Below are positions 41,101-45,703 of a DNA stretch of 64,000 bases, piece after piece (the stretch's first letter is position 1; each line of letters begins with the position of its first letter). The notes beneath the pieces were generated by a model. It ran no database searches. It saw nothing but the letters and a program-made list of their open reading frames with translations, and was not told the origin of the DNA. The stretch is from assembly GCF_932274485.2 (NCBI RefSeq), contig NC_065882.2, positions 27,422,890-27,486,889 of the forward strand, read 5' to 3'. The translations under genes were made by a program, and so were the position numbers. Source of the DNA: Patella vulgata (lineage: Eukaryota > Mollusca > Gastropoda > Patellidae).

Positions 41101-42012
41101 GCCTTATTTTCATATTAGTTACAAATTAAGTCTAATATAATAAGAATTCATACAAATGATCAGTAATGTCTCTTCGAGCTCTGGGCATTCCTTCTAATTT
41201 CAATTGAAAAGTTTGTTTCTACGCCTTAGGTAAGCTCGAGTCAAAAATTTAGCACATCGACGCTAATATTGTTCATGAGGTATATTAATTTATCATTATC
41301 TTGCATTTGTGAGAATTGTAAATCTGATATCGCTTCATAAAACCAGTATTGTCGCAGATCGCTATATAAGGAACAGTTTAAAATAAAAAGTTTTTCATCT
41401 TCTGTACAGTTATTCTGAGTTATGTGCACACATTTGGCAGGTTCGATCTTCGAGCTTTTCACCTATAAACCGCCCTGTCTCAACACGAAGGGGTAAAACA
41501 CCACATCTAAACTGCGCCGGAATTGACCATTCATTTCTGGGCAGATTAGGCTAGTCATTAAGAAGGACTAAGTAATTCTCGGTTTTAAACTCATTTTATT
41601 TTTAAAGACAGCAGTGGAGTGGTATACCAACATTTAGCAGTTTTGAAAAGATTTCCCCATATTTTTCTGTCAGATATGTACACAATTTGCACCCCGTCAC
41701 CTTCCCACCCAGGCTTTTAAAAAATTACTATAAAATATCTAAATCGAATCCCCAAAATGTAATTAATAATTAGATCTAGGGCCTAGGCCTAATGTAAACG
41801 CGAAACAACAAACTTGTTTATTCATGTCGGTATCTGTTTGGTGTATAAATTCTTGGCTTAAAACTAATTTTGCGGGAAACTAGCACTGTTCTTATTAAAG
41901 TTTTACTTCTACTGTTGATCTTTATATAAAATATTATCAATAAATCTTTAAAAAATTGGAAATATTTGATGTTATTTATAAAACCGCGAATTTACTTACT
42001 TTCTTCGGCCAT
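1..42012 (-). CDS. AHI1: AHI1 / jouberin, 3' end beyond the window
   Basis: Jouberin is a scaffold of the ciliary transition zone and basal body; human mutations cause Joubert syndrome (family knowledge). I identified it from stretches close to vertebrate AHI1, such as HRTDKLKNNF, VMTQPFDF, GWAFLK, YPSTLYVT, GQTCRIPN, LPHPSFVYTA and SEDNFAYVWN. Coding exons, 5' to 3' on the minus strand: 42000-42012, 34795-34869, 34416-34488, 34195-34261, 33892-34051, 30823-30940, 28760-28921, 27552-27693, 21402-21489, 20178-20379, 19537-19632, 19166-19259, 17447-17542, 16996-17094, 15804-15929, 15491-15527, 10466-10598, 10227-10281, 9922-10037, 8708-8876, 7199-7340, 5939-5991, 2822-2916, 2315-2448, 1738-1878, 822-927, 385-502, 6-146. 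They total 3,051 bases and every junction keeps phase with GT-AG borders. The vertebrate protein is about 1,200 residues, so the SH3 domain and tail should lie left of base 1. Exon ends were set by eye. Confidence 0.95.
6..927 (-). CDS. AHI1: AHI1 post-propeller exons, last three visible
   Basis: Exons 822-927 (VAHVDVGISPRIKETGTPED), 385-502 (PTPTEQPKSSHVLTKDQFAA, ending KVLKKLDSVT) and 6-146 (MQMSGMSFASESHPFAMSGN) follow the last WD40 blade. They correspond to the low-complexity linker between propeller and SH3 in vertebrates. Sequence conservation is weak, and support comes from splice sites and perfect phase. The left-edge bases read GTAAG on the minus strand, so exon 6-146 probably ends at a donor and at least one more exon lies outside the window. 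The 3' end of exon 385-502 together with its donor is tandemly duplicated, with the second donor changed to CTAAGT. Confidence 0.75.
1160..1558. mobile_element. Short non-autonomous element flanked by TTAA
   Basis: The 399-bp unit starts AGATACATTATG and ends as an imperfect inverted copy (ACATACATTAT read inward). TTAA lies directly outside on both sides (1156-1159, 1559-1562). TTAA duplication is the piggyBac hallmark, but the termini do not begin with the usual CCC, so the superfamily is uncertain. A second copy at 46146-48036 has the same TTAA flanks. Confidence 0.65.
1738..10598 (-). CDS. AHI1: AHI1 WD40 propeller exons
   Basis: Ten exons encode a seven-bladed propeller. Blade 1 lies in 10466-10598 and 10227-10281 (KGCFVLKFSHDGR, YPILVYA). 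Blade 2 is in 9922-10037 (SGHFGILYDLCWSK, SASNDGTVR) and continues into 8708-8876, which also carries blade 3 (LPHPSFVYTAQFHP, DQVIRVWDVEG). Blade 4 is in 7199-7340 (HGHVNSVCFDEEG, STGLILVWNVY). A linker is in 5939-5991 (VTDWTKYQEIKDPELK). Blade 5 is in 2822-2916 (IPINFIKMHPSGRRLLVH). Blade 6 is in 2315-2448 (STISPCGSFVFAGSED). Blade 7 is in 1738-1878 (VTDIDYHPRDHIIAVSSFGE). This is the best conserved part of the gene. Its introns hold two A arrays, one B array, a hAT element and a minisatellite, and none of these cuts into an exon. Confidence 0.95.
2949..4021. mobile_element. Non-autonomous hAT element
   Basis: The element is 1,073 bp with ends CAGGGCTCATGCTG and, read inward from the right, CAGGGCTCACACTGG. 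A perfect 8-bp duplication TAAACAGC flanks it at 2941-2948 and 4022-4029. CAGGG termini with 8-bp target duplications are typical of the hAT superfamily. No transposase-like frame was seen. It lies in the AHI1 intron beside exon 2822-2916. Confidence 0.9.
4681..5657 (+). mobile_element. B-family tandem-array element
   Basis: The 5' end is CAGCAGCTGCCAGGCAAGAT followed by ATGCCCACA. About five to six units of roughly 160 bp follow, recognised by GTGACCTCTAGAGGG, GGGCCATAAT and GATCTTTGG blocks. It ends in a decayed hairpin (TCTACATGAAAATATAGGCGTATAAAA). This ordered layout marks a discrete mobile unit rather than a satellite. It lies in an AHI1 intron. No protein is coded. Confidence 0.75.
7405..8596 (+). 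mobile_element. A-family tandem-array element
   Basis: The 5' end is GATAGGTTGCCCGGCAACAA with CATACGCCCA following. About seven units of about 150 bp follow (GGGCCATAACTCTAGAAG, GAAATTGCTGAAATTCAATA, GATCGGATGATAACTTTTG). Then come a GGACGACGGACGGGGCGACGG tract and a decayed end hairpin (ATATACGTCCTCATTTCCC, TGTGGGCATATAAAA). It lies in the AHI1 intron between exons 7199-7340 and 8708-8876. Confidence 0.78.
8975..9790 (+). repeat. Irregular minisatellite (ACATGAGAGAACCACATGAG type)
   Basis: Short imperfect repeats of ACATGAGAG, GGACCACA and GAGGGCATATGTGAATAAAA occupy 8975-9220 and 9545-9790. The middle part (9220-9545) is unrelated and may be an insertion. It is intronic, close to AHI1 exon 8708-8876. 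Confidence 0.65.
9221..9544. other. Intronic sequence without recognised features
   Basis: This segment separates the two minisatellite blocks. It contains GGGGTGGGGGG and a stretch with several CG dinucleotides near 9430-9530. No gene, splice site of AHI1 or known element was recognised. Confidence 0.4.
10636..12475 (+). mobile_element. A-family tandem-array element, long, 3' hairpin missing
   Basis: It has the same 5' end (GATAGGTTGCCAGGCAACAA) and about a dozen units of about 150 bp. The final GACGGACAGACGGACCGACGG tract is followed by CAATAGAAAATTC instead of the expected hairpin, so the 3' end was lost or replaced. It starts only about 38 bases outside AHI1 exon 10466-10598. Confidence 0.78.
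12476..13712. other. Intronic sequence, nothing recognised
   Basis: AT-rich AHI1 intron between an A array and a hAT element. The open frame at 12871-13107 has no recognisable similarity and no splice context, so it is not called. Confidence 0.4.
13721..15265. mobile_element. hAT element carrying a D-family tandem array
   Basis: The element is 1,545 bp with ends CAGGGATCTTAAT and, read inward from the right, CAGGGTTCTTAAT. The perfect 8-bp duplication GCCTAAAG lies at 13713-13720 and 15266-15273. The right half (about 14505-15190) is a tandem array of family D. No transposase was recognised, so it is non-autonomous. Confidence 0.9.
14505..15190 (+). repeat. D-family tandem array inside the hAT element
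   Basis: GTTCCAAAGTCTCGGCCAAT and CTGCTTACCCTGAGCAGAAA recur at intervals of roughly 150 bp, about four to five units. CTTACCCTGAGCAG alternates with CTTACCCTAAGCAG, pointing to a two-unit higher order. The terminal GACGG tract and hairpin found at 39504-39591 are absent here. Confidence 0.78.
15491..21489 (-). CDS. AHI1: AHI1 middle exons (conserved domain before the WD40 propeller)
   Basis: Exons 21402-21489 (last lysine-rich exon), 20178-20379 (ILAVTIHRTDKLKNNFNIMH, PLVRVHIVDLNTGNYV), 19537-19632 (VTSYFETRVESLEQVLPVMT), 19166-19259 (PVWEELLVFNENFNYFVQ), 17447-17542 (LLDFVSMNRA, RIGWAFLK), 16996-17094 (KLNVDNKVRLQLFEPPSN), 15804-15929 (YPSTLYVTLKG) and 15491-15527 (EIGKMTYEDLKK) align in order with the block of human AHI1 between 'YIHRTDRLKSDF' and the propeller. 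The pattern of beta-strand-like segments suggests a C2-like fold, which is inference. The 37-base exon 15491-15527 is the least certain: it was chosen because its GTATGA donor restores phase with exon 10466-10598. Exon 17447-17542 contains an internal GTAAGT that could act as a cryptic donor. Confidence 0.9.
15930..16995. other. AHI1 intron, nothing recognised
   Basis: Contains A-rich and ACA-rich runs near 16390-16430 and no repeat family identified elsewhere in the window. Confidence 0.4.
17739..19111 (+). mobile_element. A-family tandem-array element
   Basis: The 5' end is decayed (GATAGGTCTAGGCAACGGAA). About eight irregular units follow, several of them partly deleted, then a GGATGGACGGAGG tract and a degenerate end hairpin (ATACGCCCAAATGG, AAATGTGGTCGTATAAAA). 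It fills the intron between AHI1 exons 17447-17542 and 19166-19259. Confidence 0.75.
19618..20010. repeat. Minisatellite derived from an AHI1 splice acceptor
   Basis: The unit is about 44-47 bp and contains, on the minus strand, TTACAGAGATAGAGCTGTAA, which is the 3' splice site and first 14 bases of AHI1 exon 19537-19632. Four close copies run from the exon edge to about 19800. Three degenerate copies lie at about 19885-20010. Between them is unrelated sequence (19800-19880). Confidence 0.85.
21025..21303 (+). mobile_element. 3' fragment of the same old Tc1 family
   Basis: It encodes the transposase C-terminus (INRLAHSMYRCCAAVIGT, ending GHTRY and stop), then the 3' terminal sequence, which ends TTTTTTGCTGTT next to TA at 21304-21305. 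It matches the end of the element at 46455-47960 read from the other strand. The 5' part is missing. It sits in the AHI1 intron just outside exon 21402-21489. Confidence 0.8.
21885..24797. mobile_element. Cluster of B-family elements in both orientations
   Basis: A forward 5' part starts at 21885. A reversed 3' part covers 22217-22575 (end hairpin first). A forward element runs from 22578 with two successive end hairpins, near 23267-23297 and 23533-23562. A reversed element covers 23567-24797, whose 5' end (GCCTGGCAGTCGCTGG) closes the cluster; it is split by the SINE at 24177-24535. The pieces suggest repeated insertion of B elements into one another. Confidence 0.7.
24177..24535 (-). mobile_element. 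SINE, family 1, longest copy, tRNA-like head
   Basis: On the minus strand it begins with a tRNA-like head (GGTGGCTCGCTAG as A-box region, GGTGTTCGATCCC as B box). The body contains GTGCACGTAAAAGATCCC, and it ends GACGTTAAACCCCATTTC with ATTTC repeats. The CACGTAAAAGATCCC block resembles the conserved central domains of widespread animal SINEs; I am not certain which. It splits a reversed B array. Confidence 0.8.
24811..27048 (+). mobile_element. C-family tandem-array element split by the CACTA palindrome
   Basis: The 5' end is GATAGGTTGCCAGGCAACGA. Units of about 150 bp are recognised by GGGCCATAACT, AATCGCTGAAAATGAAT, ACACTGTGTATAAATTTAAA and GCCTCTAGAGC. They are interrupted at 25257-26568 and resume in frame with the interrupted unit. 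It ends with GACGGACGGACGAC and the hairpin ATACGACCACATTTCAATGA / GGGCGTATAAAA. Confidence 0.8.
25257..26568. mobile_element. CACTA-ended palindromic (foldback) element
   Basis: The element is 1,312 bp, beginning CACTATACGACTGG and ending with its exact inverse. The TTA duplication at 25254-25256 and 26569-26571 restores the interrupted C-family repeat. The 5' CACTA and 3-bp duplication are the signature of the CACTA (EnSpm) superfamily. The two arms, 25257-25784 and 26041-26568, are each 528 bases and differ at only a handful of positions. The spacer 25785-26040 has no evident gene. Motifs of the CAATT / TTCAAT type recur along the arms, like the subterminal repeats bound by CACTA transposases. 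Confidence 0.9.
27051..27488 (+). mobile_element. B-family 3' part abutting the C element
   Basis: It starts directly after the C element as ATTGTGACCTCTAGCGGG, mid-unit, and runs two to three units to a complete 3' end (GGGCGACGACAATATATGTC, CACATGAAAATGTGGGCGT). A mid-unit start suggests that the C element inserted into this B element. Confidence 0.65.
27552..42012 (-). CDS. AHI1: AHI1 N-terminal exons (lysine-rich region)
   Basis: Exon 1 codes only MAEE plus one base (42000-42012) and splices from a strong GTAAGT donor over a 7.1-kb intron to 34795-34869 (KPKPRKSRTKSS). Exons 34416-34488 (RLSVDEILQQAVQKSN), 34195-34261 (DKKKRKKKSKHH), 33892-34051 (LEYLRKGEEIESLQKDKD), 30823-30940 (KKKKTKKKIIKDG), 28760-28921 (KKKTKKKKKKEESEDE) and 27552-27693 (EKKKKKKKKP) follow. 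Repeated lysine runs between acidic stretches match the poorly conserved, charged N-terminus of vertebrate AHI1, so identity here rests mainly on phase-compatible splicing into the conserved core. The donor of exon 33892-34051 (GTTTAT) is weak and was chosen because it alone keeps phase with the next exon. Introns between hold B-family repeats and a hAT element. Confidence 0.82.
27902..27968 (+). mobile_element. SINE family 1, 67-bp 5'-truncated copy
   Basis: Only the 3' end (CTTCATTAGCCCAGGTCGGA to the ATTTC tail) is present. A perfect target duplication AGATCAGATTG flanks it (27891-27901 and 27969-27979), showing that this short piece is a complete insertion made by target-primed reverse transcription. 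Confidence 0.85.
28110..28215. repeat. Repeat shared with 44560-44710
   Basis: TATCACCCAATAACACATTC, TACAGTAGATATCGCTTGTG and ATTGGTCAATTCAAAAAGAA match 44560-44710. The second copy has an extra segment containing the perfect hairpin GCGATATCTCC-CTC-GGAGATATCGC (about 44619-44643). Confidence 0.55.
28296..28531 (+). mobile_element. B-family remnant
   Basis: About one and a half units (CGTACAATCAGTGGGCC, GAGATCTTTTGGAT) followed by a GGACACACGGACGGACAGG tract and the end hairpin (CCGTCCACATGAAAATATGG). The 5' end is missing. It lies in an AHI1 intron. Confidence 0.6.
28986..30421 (+). mobile_element. B-family tandem-array element, nearly complete
   Basis: The 5' end is GGCTGCCAGGCAGAATACGC. 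Long alternating units contain GGCGGCCATTTTGTCCGGCA, TTTTCACGAAATTC and GTGTAATGGTGATAT, showing that the B repeat has a higher-order unit of about 330 bp made of two unlike halves. It ends GGACGGACGGACAGAGG and an intact hairpin (ACGTCCACATGAAAATGTAAGCGT). Confidence 0.75.
31242..33702 (+). mobile_element. B-family tandem-array element split by a hAT
   Basis: The 5' end is AGCGGCTGCCCGACAGGATA then CGCCCACA. Units continue to 32446, are interrupted by the hAT element, and resume at 33242 to a 3' end with a GGACGGACGGACAAG tract and hairpin-like TACATCCATATAAAAATGTG. It lies in the AHI1 intron between exons 30823-30940 and 33892-34051. Confidence 0.75.
32447..33241. mobile_element. Non-autonomous hAT element inside a B array
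   Basis: The element is 795 bp with a 12-base inverted repeat, TAGGGTGACCCA at the left and TGGGTCACCCTA at the right. CCATCCT repeats directly outside both ends (32440-32446, 33242-33248). It interrupts a B-family array, which continues on both sides. No coding region was seen. Confidence 0.82.
34870..35789. other. Left part of AHI1 intron 1, nothing recognised
   Basis: AT-rich sequence with T runs near 35270-35290 and ACCGGT motifs near 35430-35470. No exon compatible with the splice phase of AHI1 was seen. Confidence 0.4.
35790..36230 (+). pseudogene. Fossil YIDD-type reverse transcriptase fragment
   Basis: Recognisable pieces are NIGLPMGTDPATFM, YIDDITPINDNRNFNKYKSE, IYPPELILNKENSG and LDINIINNKFNVS. 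They match a family of animal retroelement reverse transcriptases with GIPMGT and YIDD boxes; it may be Penelope-like, but the class is not certain. It is short, broken at several places and old. It lies in AHI1 intron 1. A repeated segment at about 36800-36990 may be its 3' untranslated part. Confidence 0.6.
36800..36990 (+). repeat. Interspersed repeat, copy 1
   Basis: GGCCCGGGACTGTACAGCAC, CCCGGGTCCATTCACTT and GGTGCAGTCCCCCTGCA match the segment at 53890-54085 in order. It may be the 3' end of a retroelement, perhaps that of the nearby fossil reverse transcriptase. It is in AHI1 intron 1. Confidence 0.55.
37640..37929 (+). mobile_element. SINE, family 2, tRNA-derived
   Basis: A-box-like TGGTTAGCACGTGCGCG near 37676 and B-box-like GGTTTCGAATC near 37729 give a tRNA-related head. 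The body contains GTGGGTTTTCTCCAAGTCC and TCCGGTTTCC, and it ends GAACGTTAAACCCCATTTC with CT repeats. The last block is the same as the tail of SINE family 1. It lies in AHI1 intron 1, antisense to the gene. Confidence 0.8.
38108..38325 (-). mobile_element. SINE family 2, opposite orientation
   Basis: Read on the minus strand it carries GTGGGTTTTCTCCGGGTCC, TCTGGTTTCCTCCC, ACTAAAGACCCC and a tail GACGTTAAAACCCCATCTC followed by CT repeats. It faces the copy at 37640-37929 tail to tail with about 180 bases between. Confidence 0.75.
38318..38575. repeat. Duplicated segment, copy 1 (partner 40158-40405)
   Basis: AATCCTACCTGACACGGGTA, ACTAATGCACTGTAATTATG and AATGTCCATATCAA recur in order at 40158-40405. 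The copies are diverged. They flank the B and D remnants in AHI1 intron 1. Confidence 0.6.
38628..39190 (+). mobile_element. B-family element, 3' truncated
   Basis: The 5' end is AACAGTTGCCATGCAAGATA then CGCTCACA. About three units follow, the last shortened, and there is no GACGG tract or hairpin. A D-family end follows at 39360. It lies in AHI1 intron 1. Confidence 0.65.
39360..39591 (+). mobile_element. D-family element, 3' end
   Basis: One and a half D units (AAATTGCTTATCTCCGCTTA, AACACCTACACCAAGTTTGA) lead to a GACGGACAGACTGACGGACC tract and the hairpin GTCCCCTGCTTTC-TTCG-AAAGGCGGGGGAC at 39559-39588. D units differ from A, B and C in sequence but share the layout. Confidence 0.75.
40003..40139 (+). 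mobile_element. D-family 3' end remnant
   Basis: A partial D unit (AACACCTACACCAAGTTTGA, TCTAGCTCAATTAGAAGG), a short AGATGGACGAACCCA tract and the same hairpin at 40108-40137. The hairpin sequence is identical to that at 39559-39588. Confidence 0.7.
40158..40405. repeat. Duplicated segment, copy 2 (partner 38318-38575)
   Basis: AATCCTACCTGACATGGGTA, ACTAATGCACTGTAATTATG and AATGTCCGTGTCAA correspond to the first copy. Whether this is a mobile repeat or a local duplication cannot be told from two copies. Confidence 0.6.
40406..41999. other. Right part of AHI1 intron 1, mostly unexplained
   Basis: CAGGGGTCGAAATAACGC at about 40544 looks like one end of a hAT element, but I found no matching second end or target duplication. 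The remainder has no recognised gene or repeat. Confidence 0.35.
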
Positions 42013-42100
42013 ATTTGTTTATTTATATTTACGAGCAAAATTATTTCAAAGAAGATGATTGGTTGAAATAGATAGAAGGGGCACAACTCGATATTCTAAG
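42013..42100 (-). promoter_or_regulatory. AHI1 5' leader and proximal promoter, with a CCAAT box
   Basis: The 88 bases upstream of the AHI1 ATG are AT-rich. They contain a CCAAT motif at 42058-42062 on the minus strand, inside CAACCAATCA. No TATA box is evident and the transcription start is not determined. The ATG was chosen because MAEE plus a GTAAGT donor joins in phase to the next exon. A canonical X-box was not found here. Confidence 0.35.
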
Positions 42101-42159
42101 ATAGCGAGTTTGAGGAAAGAAGACACATTTTAAAATTCTAATATCACCATTTAAAGTAA

Positions 42160-43260
42160 AATCTCGATGCAAATATTAACAAAAAAAGTGGGAGTGACAC
42201 TGCCCCAGGGGGATCGGGGCATGAAACAAAATAAATAATTACTGTGTTTACGGTATAAGGAATAATATGCAAAGTGAAAGTTCCAAGATGATCCATTCGG
42301 AACTGCAGCCTATGATAAATTATACAAAAATTGGGCATGGCTCTGCCCCTGGGGGTTGGATTTGGAACAATATAAATAGGTACCACCCTGTTATTGAAAT
42401 GATTGATATGCTAAATTTGAAAAAAATCTGTTAATTATAGAAACTTGTAGAGTATTTACCAAAACAAATAGTTGCTGTCCTTACCGGAATAAATATGCCA
42501 AGTAGTGAAGTACCACGTTCCAAGATGATCTATTCTGAATTCCAGCCTGTAGACAAAAAAACCCAACAAAAACACCAAGATAGGTCGTGGCACTTCCCCT
42601 GGGGGTTGGAAATGAAATGAAATGGGGTTTAACGTCCTACTGTTCTCCTCCTAAACTGGGCTAATGAAGACGGGCATATGCCATACAGTGTGCTATGAGG
42701 GACATTTTTCCCGGGCAGTGGTGCTACGGCCTACTCTTATATCGAATTCTAACTTCCAAGGGATCTTTTATGTGCACGCCAATGTGTACACGGGGCCTCG
42801 GTTTTTCGTCCCACCCGAACGACTAGACAGCTGTCCTTGCCAGACCCCCCGTCCTGTATCACTGACAAGGGGAAACTACACCGGAACCTGGGGGTTGGAC
42901 ATGGACTAATATAAATACGTACAATCCTATGATGGACCAGACTATATATCATTTACAGACAAAATAATAACAAAAAGTGGGTGCGGCAAAGCCCAAGAGG
43001 GGGGGGGGGGGGGTCATGCACCAAAATCAATAGTTGCCGTCCTTAGGATATAAGGTATAATATGTATACCTAGTTCCAAGATAATCCATTCAGAACTGTG
43101 GCCTTTGGGCGCAAAACACAAATTGGGCGTGGCTCTGCCCCTGGGGGTCGGGACTTGCACCGAAATCAATAACTGCCGCCCTTAGGCTATAAGGAAGACA
43201 TTTGCCAAGTTCCAAGCTGATCCATTCGGAATTGCGGCCTGCATACGCAGTAATCCATGT
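42160..43260 (+). repeat. E-family tandem array upstream of AHI1
   Basis: Units of about 130-150 bp contain GGCTCTGCCCCTGGGGG, CAAGTTCCAAGATGATCCAT and TCGGAACTGCAGCCT (about five units, counted by eye). The SINE at 42611-42886 splits the third. A run of about 16 G lies near 42998-43013. The array begins only about 150 bases upstream of the AHI1 start codon. Confidence 0.7.
42611..42886 (-). mobile_element. SINE family 1, 5'-truncated, in the E array
   Basis: It carries the same body and ATTTC tail as the copy at 24177-24535 but lacks the tRNA-like head. A 13-bp duplication CCTGGGGGTTGGA flanks it (42598-42610, 42887-42899). It splits one unit of the E tandem array upstream of AHI1. Confidence 0.88.
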
Positions 43261-43930
43261 AAAATGTCAAACCTAACATTTCTTGAATGTGGAGCAAAAC
43301 GTTCTCAGTGTAGATGAGCTAAGTTTATTCGAAAATTAACTTGGCAATAATAAGCCAAACAAATAAAGTCTCATCAATACTGGTTTGGATGTTTTCATAG
43401 ATAATCCGTTGTAGCATGAAGCAGTCCAGATTAAATAAAGTGCGAAAGTCCGGTATCGCGATTTGGTTCAGGTGTTCATCTCTCCACAAACCGGTCGATA
43501 TGGTCAAATATAGCATGAACTTTTGCTCGTCACTGGAATTCCTAGCTCATGATATGAACTTTCAAAAGACTTTACCGCTTGTTTGTAACCACTATCCAAC
43601 TTGTTGCTGAAACAAGTCCGCCATACGTTGTTAACAAGAGTTCATACTGCATCTAGGTGATCATACCGACGGTTGACTACGCCGAGAAGGAGATGCAGTT
43701 CCATCACCAGAATGAAGTCGGTCACCCTTCGGATGAAACGCTGGTGATCGACTTCATTAATATAGTTGAAAAAAAAAGATCATTTAACATGTTTTGCTCT
43801 GAATACCTCATGTCTCCCCAATGCGACAAAAATATCGAGCGAGTTTCATGTGCTAGCCTTATATAAAAATTTAAGAAAATAGTTATTGGCTAACCATGGA
43901 AAAAGCCTTCTCTATAGGCAATTTTCGTTT
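43261..43930. other. Intergenic sequence, unexplained
   Basis: More GC-balanced than its surroundings, with a 69-residue open frame at 43657-43866 (VGHPSDETLVIDFINIVEKK) that I do not recognise. It could be the relic of a coding element. Nothing further can be supported. Confidence 0.3.
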
Positions 43931-44394
43931 TTATACGCCCACATTTTCATGTGGACGTATAATAAATTATTGTCGTCGCCCCTGTCCGTCCACAATTTGT
44001 TAGTGGACACTCTACAGGTCACAATTCTTATCCGATTTTGACGAAACTTGAAATATAGGTTTATCTCCAAAAGATCTCGGTTGCTTTCGATATTGGCATG
44101 TATCGGATCGAAACTTCATGGATTATGGCCCCTGTTTGTACGAAAAATCACGTTTTTAGCTTGTGGACCCTATAGAGGTCATAATTTTAATCCTATTTTG
44201 ATGAAACTGAAATGCAAGTTTATAACCCAAAGATCTCGGTTCATTTCGATATTCGCGCATATCGGACCGACCGTAACTTCCTGAATTATGGCCCCTGATT
44301 GTACGAAAAATCACGTTTTTAGCTTGTGGACCCTATAGAGGTCATAATTTTTATCCGATTTGAAAAACCGTAATATTATATCACCGTTACACCC
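43931..44394 (-). mobile_element. B-family 3' part, reversed
   Basis: Read on the minus strand it ends in an excellent hairpin (ATACGTCCACATGAAAATGT, GGGCGTATAAAA) preceded by GGACGGACAGGGGCGACGAC. Two to three units precede. The 5' end is missing. It lies in the intergenic region upstream of AHI1. Confidence 0.72.
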
Positions 44395-44454
44395 TAGTAT
44401 ATAGTCAAGCAGTAGTAAGAAGTTTTATTCTTAATCCCTTCAAGTGCCTGTGAG

Positions 44455-44720
44455 AAAAACGAGGATATTAATTTCGGGGGAAACTGTTACTGGCTAAAAT
44501 GACGTATTTTCACTCTAGAATCAGCAACCCCATATTTTGGTTAACAGTAAAACACTTTTATCACCCAATAATACATTCTACAGTAGATATCGCTTGTGTG
44601 ATATATTTCATAATCTACTGCGATATCTCCCTCGGAGATATCGCTTTACATGAATTTGATTGGTCAGTTGAAAAGGAACTACTTTTTTTCATTTTCAAAG
44701 AACAGTTCATTTCTTATTAA
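44455..44720. repeat. Repeat with empty SINE site, related to 45395-45770
   Basis: AAACTGTTACTGGCTAAAAT, GACGTATTTTCACTCTAGAA and ATATTTTGGTTAACAGTAAA recur at 45405-45760, where the SINE at 45446-45703 interrupts them. The right part matches 28110-28215. Confidence 0.65.
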
Positions 44721-45445
44721 AAGTAACCCCCCCCTTTTTTTTTTTATTAAAAATGAACTATTTTTTTTTAATTGACCTTGATGGAAAAAGTGGGTCAATA
44801 TAAAGGACTTTGCAATGGTTGAATTGCTGTCAAAAAATGATGTATCACTACGCCGTAATGTTCAGTAAAAGTGAAATCTACAGCAAAGAATTATATTTAT
44901 CTATTTGTGCATGTAAGAAGGGATTGGGTGATAAATCAAATCTCCTACTCTGCAGAGCCTCGTTTTTTGTTACTTTATCAACTTGTGTTGATATTTTTTG
45001 ATATCAAAAAAGACTGGTAGGAGATTCTCTATATATACTATAATGTCCAAAAGAAAGTATACACTGTGCATTTTGTGCTGCATCAACCAAAGTTGTTTTT
45101 CCATTGTTTCCCTTTTTTTGAGAGGTTAGAAATGTTGAGTTTGGACGCAAGGGACAAACTCAGTAATGTTTTATCAAATGTTTTTAATCTAAACAAAACT
45201 TAGTCCTATTTTAAGTGTGTATACTTTATTTTGGACATTAGTATACATCAAATATTGTCACTGTATATTAACTGGTGATATAGCAGACAATTTTAAACAG
45301 CTTCAATGGAGAGCTTTTTATACACTGGTTTTAAGTGATATGTCATTGAAGAAAAAACCCAAAAAAACAAACAAAACCCCCCAAAAAAACAGGCACCTTA
45401 ATTTCAGGGCAAACTGTTACTTACTAAAATGACGTATTTTCACTG

Positions 45446-45703
45446 AAAGGAAATGAAATAAAATGGGGTTTAACATCCTACTGTTCTGCTCGTATACTGG
45501 GCTAATGAAGACGGGCATACACCATACAGTGTGCTATGAGGGAAATTTTGCCCAGGCAGCGGCACTATCGCCTACTCTTATATCGAATTCCAACTGCCAA
45601 GGGATCTTTTACGTGCATTCCAATACGTACACGGGACCTCGGGTTTTCATCTAATCCGAAGGACTAGACAGCTGTCCTTGTCAGGCCCTCCGTTCTGCAC
45701 CAC
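45446..45703 (-). mobile_element. SINE family 1, 5'-truncated, with empty-site paralogue
   Basis: Body and tail of family 1 are flanked by the 16-bp duplication TGACGTATTTTCACTG (45430-45445, 45704-45719). A related sequence at 44480-44560 carries the same flanks joined without the SINE, so the insertion boundaries are well supported. Confidence 0.9.

Noticed and set aside
40544-41990. hAT element starting CAGGGGTCGAAATAACGC
   Set aside because: No matching inverted end or 8-bp duplication was found, so it is only noted as a possible fragment.
42998-43013. G run as a quadruplex element
   Set aside because: A single homopolymer run within a repeat; no evidence of function, and length may be an assembly effect.
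43657-43866. Possible small gene (69 residues)
   Set aside because: No recognised domain, no splice or promoter evidence and surrounded by repeats.
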